Below are positions 34,251 through 37,298 of a DNA stretch of 37,298 bases, in pieces. The DNA lies in the NCBI GenBank assembly GCA_016203205.1, contig JACQNE010000023.1, positions 1 to 37,298 on the forward strand, read 5' to 3'. Each line of letters opens with the position of its first letter. The first letter of the stretch is position 1. Under the pieces are notes generated by a model, which did not search any database, was not told where the DNA came from, and saw only the letters and a list, made by a program, of their open reading frames with translations. This DNA is from Candidatus Woesearchaeota archaeon. Its GTDB lineage: Archaea; Nanobdellota; Nanobdellia; Woesearchaeales; GW2011-AR9. Both the position numbers and the translations under genes were made by a program.

Positions 34251-35909
34251 ATGCCCACCATAACCATCAATAAACAAGTCTTTGAACAGCTCGTCGGGAA
34301 AGTCCTTCCTCTGGAAGAGCTCAAAGACCGGATCAGCATGCTCGGCACAGACCTGGAAGGGATCGAAAATAATGAGATCACGGTGGAAATATTTCCCAAT
34401 CGGCCGGATATGCTCTCGGAGCAAGGATTCGCCCGGGCATTCAGTTCTTTTATTGGGATCAAGACCGGCCTCAAAGAATATCAGATCAAAGAAAGCGGCT
34501 GCAAAGTCATTGTCGATTCCTCTGTAACAATGCGCCCATATACTGCCTGTGCTATCGTCAAGAATCTTACTTTTGATGACGAACGCATTAGACAGATCAT
34601 GCAGATCCAGGAAAAATTGGCTACGACGCACGGAAGAAACAGAAAGAAATCGGCATACGGGATTTACCCGCTGGAAAATATTTCTTTCCCCATCAATTAT
34701 ATCGCTCACGATCCCAAAAACATAAAATTCAAGCCTCTCGGCTTTGAAACAGAAATCTCTGCTGCTGCCGTCCCAGAATTGCATCCCAAAGGAAAATCTT
34801 ACAAACATCTTACAGAAGGTTGGAAAAAATATCCTTTCTTTATCGATGCTCAAAATAAAGTAATGTGTATGCTCCCATTTACTAATTCCAATGACACCGG
34901 GAAAGTCGATGAAAAAACAAAAAATGTCTTTGTGGAATGTACGGGGACGGACTTGCGCAATGTCGAAGTCGCCCTTAACATGATTACAACGGCACTAGCC
35001 GATATGGGAGGAAAAATCTATAGTGTAGAAGTGGTCTATACTGATAAAATGGTCATTACTCCAAAACTTCAGCCGAAGAAAATGCCCGTTGACCTTCCCT
35101 ATATTAACAGATTATTGGGATTGTCGTTAAAAGATACAGAAATAGCCGCCCTCTTTGAACGCATGGGATATGGCTGGGAAAATGGTTCTGTTCTTATTCC
35201 TGCTTATCGCGCCGATATCCTCCACCAAGTCGATCTCGCCGAAGATATTGCTATCGCCTACGGCTATGAGAATTTCAAAGAGACAATTCCCAATGTTGCA
35301 ACGATCGGCGAAGAGGATCCTTTAGAAATCTTCACAAGAAAACTCCGTGAAGTCTTAGTGGGGCTACAAATGCTGGAAGCTAAGAATTACCATCTTTCCA
35401 CCAAAGAAGACCTTGTTGAAAAGATGCAGATAAGAGAAAACACGGCTCTCCGGCTGAAGAACGCGCTGGGGGAACATAATCTTCTTCGAAACTGGATTAT
35501 CCCCAACCTCCTTCACGTCCTTACCGATAATCAGCATCACGAATACCCCCAAAATCTCTTTGAGATCGGCCGAACATTTGTCGCAAACCAGAAAACAGAA
35601 ACTGGTATTGAAGAAAAGGAGCATCTGGCGGTTATGCTCTGTCATGAAAAAGTGGATTTTACCGAGATCAGGCAGATCTTGGATACTTTATTTTCTGCGC
35701 TCGGATTGGATTATGCAGTTAATGAAACGGAGCATCCCAGTTTTATCTGCGGACGGATCGGGATCATTTTCTGCCAGAACCATGAATTGGGCTTAATTGG
35801 TGAACTGGCCCCGTCTGTTCTTGCATCGTGGGGGTTATTGATGCCTGCTGTCGGGTTTGAATTGGATATCGAAAAGTTGTTTGAGATTGTCAAAGGAAAA
35901 GAGAAGTAA
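34251..35909 (+). CDS. pheT: Phenylalanyl-tRNA synthetase beta subunit
   Basis: MPTITINKQVFEQLVGKVLPLEELKDRISMLGTDLEGIENNEITVEIFPNRPDMLSEQGFARAF; follows pheS. Confidence 0.95.
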   Translation: MPTITINKQVFEQLVGKVLPLEELKDRISMLGTDLEGIENNEITVEIFPNRPDMLSEQGFARAFSSFIGIKTGLKEYQIKESGCKVIVDSSVTMRPYTACAIVKNLTFDDERIRQIMQIQEKLATTHGRNRKKSAYGIYPLENISFPINYIAHDPKNIKFKPLGFETEISAAAVPELHPKGKSYKHLTEGWKKYPFFIDAQNKVMCMLPFTNSNDTGKVDEKTKNVFVECTGTDLRNVEVALNMITTALADMGGKIYSVEVVYTDKMVITPKLQPKKMPVDLPYINRLLGLSLKDTEIAALFERMGYGWENGSVLIPAYRADILHQVDLAEDIAIAYGYENFKETIPNVATIGEEDPLEIFTRKLREVLVGLQMLEAKNYHLSTKEDLVEKMQIRENTALRLKNALGEHNLLRNWIIPNLLHVLTDNQHHEYPQNLFEIGRTFVANQKTETGIEEKEHLAVMLCHEKVDFTEIRQILDTLFSALGLDYAVNETEHPSFICGRIGIIFCQNHELGLIGELAPSVLASWGLLMPAVGFELDIEKLFEIVKGKEK

Positions 35910-35948
35910 AATATGATTTTTCCACCAGTGTATTGTTCCACGGGTGGC

Positions 35949-36016
35949 GTAGCAAAATCAATCAAAGCATTCATCCCCACCGACGATAAATAGTGGGGAT
36001 TTCTGCTCTTTTGATT
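35949..36016. repeat. Short hairpin repeat, family D (copy D2)
   Basis: gtagcaaaatcaatcaaagcattcatccccac...taaatagtggggatttctgctcttttgatt, near-identical to 28-92. Confidence 0.75.
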
Positions 36017-36082
36017 GCTCAAATGGGGTACAAACCCCACAGCTTTGCTGTGGCAATAACCCGAGTTCCAAATTTGAGGCTT

Positions 36083-36118
36083 AAAAAACCCCGCAGTTTG
36101 CTGCGGTTGGGTTTTTTA
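36083..36118. terminator. Hairpin with A-run/T-run flanks (terminator-like, bidirectional geometry)
   Basis: aaaaaaccccgcag-ttt-gctgcggttgggtttttt between convergent pheT and lipoprotein genes. Confidence 0.55.
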
Positions 36119-36122
36119 TTTA

Positions 36123-36163
36123 GAGAACTTTGCATAATTGAATTTTTCTTGTGCAAAGTTCTC
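36123..36163. repeat. 12-bp perfect inverted repeat
   Basis: gagaactttgca ... tgcaaagttctc. Confidence 0.8.
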
Positions 36164-36242
36164 AAGAGGAGGTGAAATAGTCATAATTTTGGCATCAACC
36201 AAATAAATTATTTTTCAAAATTACTCTTTTTCAAACTCCTCT

Positions 36243-37220
36243 TTAAGAGATTTTTTTAATCGTCGCTGTTTTCCATCCGTCTAGTATATAATCACCACTA
36301 GAGGTGATTTCTACTTCTGTTCCAGAGACTTCATCAGATCTGAATGATAATACTTTAGAAGCAGTTCTTGAATCACTCGCATGATGACCATAAACCAGAA
36401 GATAATAAAATCCCGATTTATGGATCAATTTTATGCGACTAGTATGCTCGGCCAACGCGGTATAATTCCCAAGTTGAGTATAGAACTTAGCCTCAAACTT
36501 TCCCATTCCCAGCTGCTTCCCTTTAGCGACTTCAACAAAACCGGCGCCACAAGCATAAGCTGTCTGCTCAAGCAAATAGGTTGTAACATCATTTTCACAG
36601 GGGGATCCAATAACAATTAGATTTTCAGGAATAAACCTTTTCAGCGGAGGCTCATACATTTCAAGAGATATTTCATCATCTAATTTAGATGTTGAAACCC
36701 CATATTTTAAACCAGAGTAAATAGCCATATCCGTAGCAACTAAGTTAGAAATTGCTGATCCCGACGCGCCGAGAACAATAGAGCCATTAAACTTTCCGTC
36801 AGCCGCAAACATCTTTGGATAAAAAGAAAGGTCATACAAAGAAGGATCAACAGCCCCGTTGATATTATCTGCTTGAACACACGCACCGTTTTCACACCCA
36901 TTTTCGCATTTCACGCCAACCCGCGAAACTCCTTTGCCTTCATTGCAATAATATTCAATCAAGCCGTCTTTGTAACATTTATCTTCATACGAATACGACT
37001 TTCCTTTTTTTGTGAATTCCAATGTCCCTTTGACAAATTCACTGGAATCTGCATCTCCTTCTTTAGAACAAGAAAACTTCAACTCCGTTGCCTGCCCAAC
37101 TAAAGCAGAAGCATCATCAAAGCCTTCTTCCGCAGGAAGTTCAGCGCCAGGAGCGCAGGCCACCACAAACAAAACAATCAGGACAAGTAATGTTAGCAAT
37201 ACTTTTTTCATATATAACAC
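36243..37220 (-). CDS. Surface lipoprotein with Cys-rich module and S-layer-like domain
   Basis: Lipobox FVVACAPG; DDASALVGQA; CSKEGDADSSEFVKGT...CYKDGLIEYYCNEG...CENGCENGACV; NLIVIGSPCENDVTTYLLEQTAYACGAG. Confidence 0.8.
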   Translation of the reverse strand: MLYMKKVLLTLLVLIVLFVVACAPGAELPAEEGFDDASALVGQATELKFSCSKEGDADSSEFVKGTLEFTKKGKSYSYEDKCYKDGLIEYYCNEGKGVSRVGVKCENGCENGACVQADNINGAVDPSLYDLSFYPKMFAADGKFNGSIVLGASGSAISNLVATDMAIYSGLKYGVSTSKLDDEISLEMYEPPLKRFIPENLIVIGSPCENDVTTYLLEQTAYACGAGFVEVAKGKQLGMGKFEAKFYTQLGNYTALAEHTSRIKLIHKSGFYYLLVYGHHASDSRTASKVLSFRSDEVSGTEVEITSSGDYILDGWKTATIKKIS

Positions 37221-37298
37221 CTTGAGGGATAATAGTAAGAAACAACTATTTAAATAAATTTAGAACCCCCCCCCCCGTGACAAAAAAATCAACAAAAA

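Noticed and set aside
1-37298. CRISPR array
   Set aside because: The repeated sequences are 65-223 bp dispersed elements with terminal inverted repeats, not short regularly spaced repeats with spacers; no cas genes seen.

Overview
The window looks like archaeal chromosome. Evidence: thermosome, Cbf5, Pelota, eS1, eS19, eL31, eL33/L35Ae, eL39, archaeal-type PheS and PheT, a TrmB-family regulator and an intron-containing tRNA. The style (short genes, Cys-rich lipoproteins with a D-D-A-x-A-L-x-G-Q-A N-terminus) suggests a DPANN / Woesearchaeota-like lineage, but that placement is inference.

Three things stand out.
(1) Intergenic regions are loaded with non-autonomous foldback/MITE-like elements. 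Family A is 175 bp (3 full, 2 partial copies). Family B is 156 bp (3 full copies, 1 internally deleted). Family C is about 155 bp (3 copies). There is one 223-bp singleton (E) and two copies of a short hairpin element (D). Many copies have target-site duplications readable by eye: 8 bp for A and B, 6 bp for C, 9 bp for E. Stem-preserving substitutions are visible between copies. No transposase gene is present.
(2) A tRNA-His gene (G-1, C73, encoded CCA) appears to be interrupted by two introns of about 24 and 16 nt, and lies directly beside a free-standing LAGLIDADG endonuclease gene.
(3) Uncharacterised membrane gene clusters are present. One is a duplicated 'polytopic membrane protein + TM-anchored coiled-coil protein' module (11715-15324) with identical 1-nt coupling in both copies. 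The other is a lipoprotein / membrane-anchored cluster (22753-28052).

A 50-aa ORF missing from the supplied track (6343-6495, minus) overlaps the 3' end of a GNAT gene and may be an antitoxin-like partner. All product calls come from reading protein motifs by eye; no searches were run.
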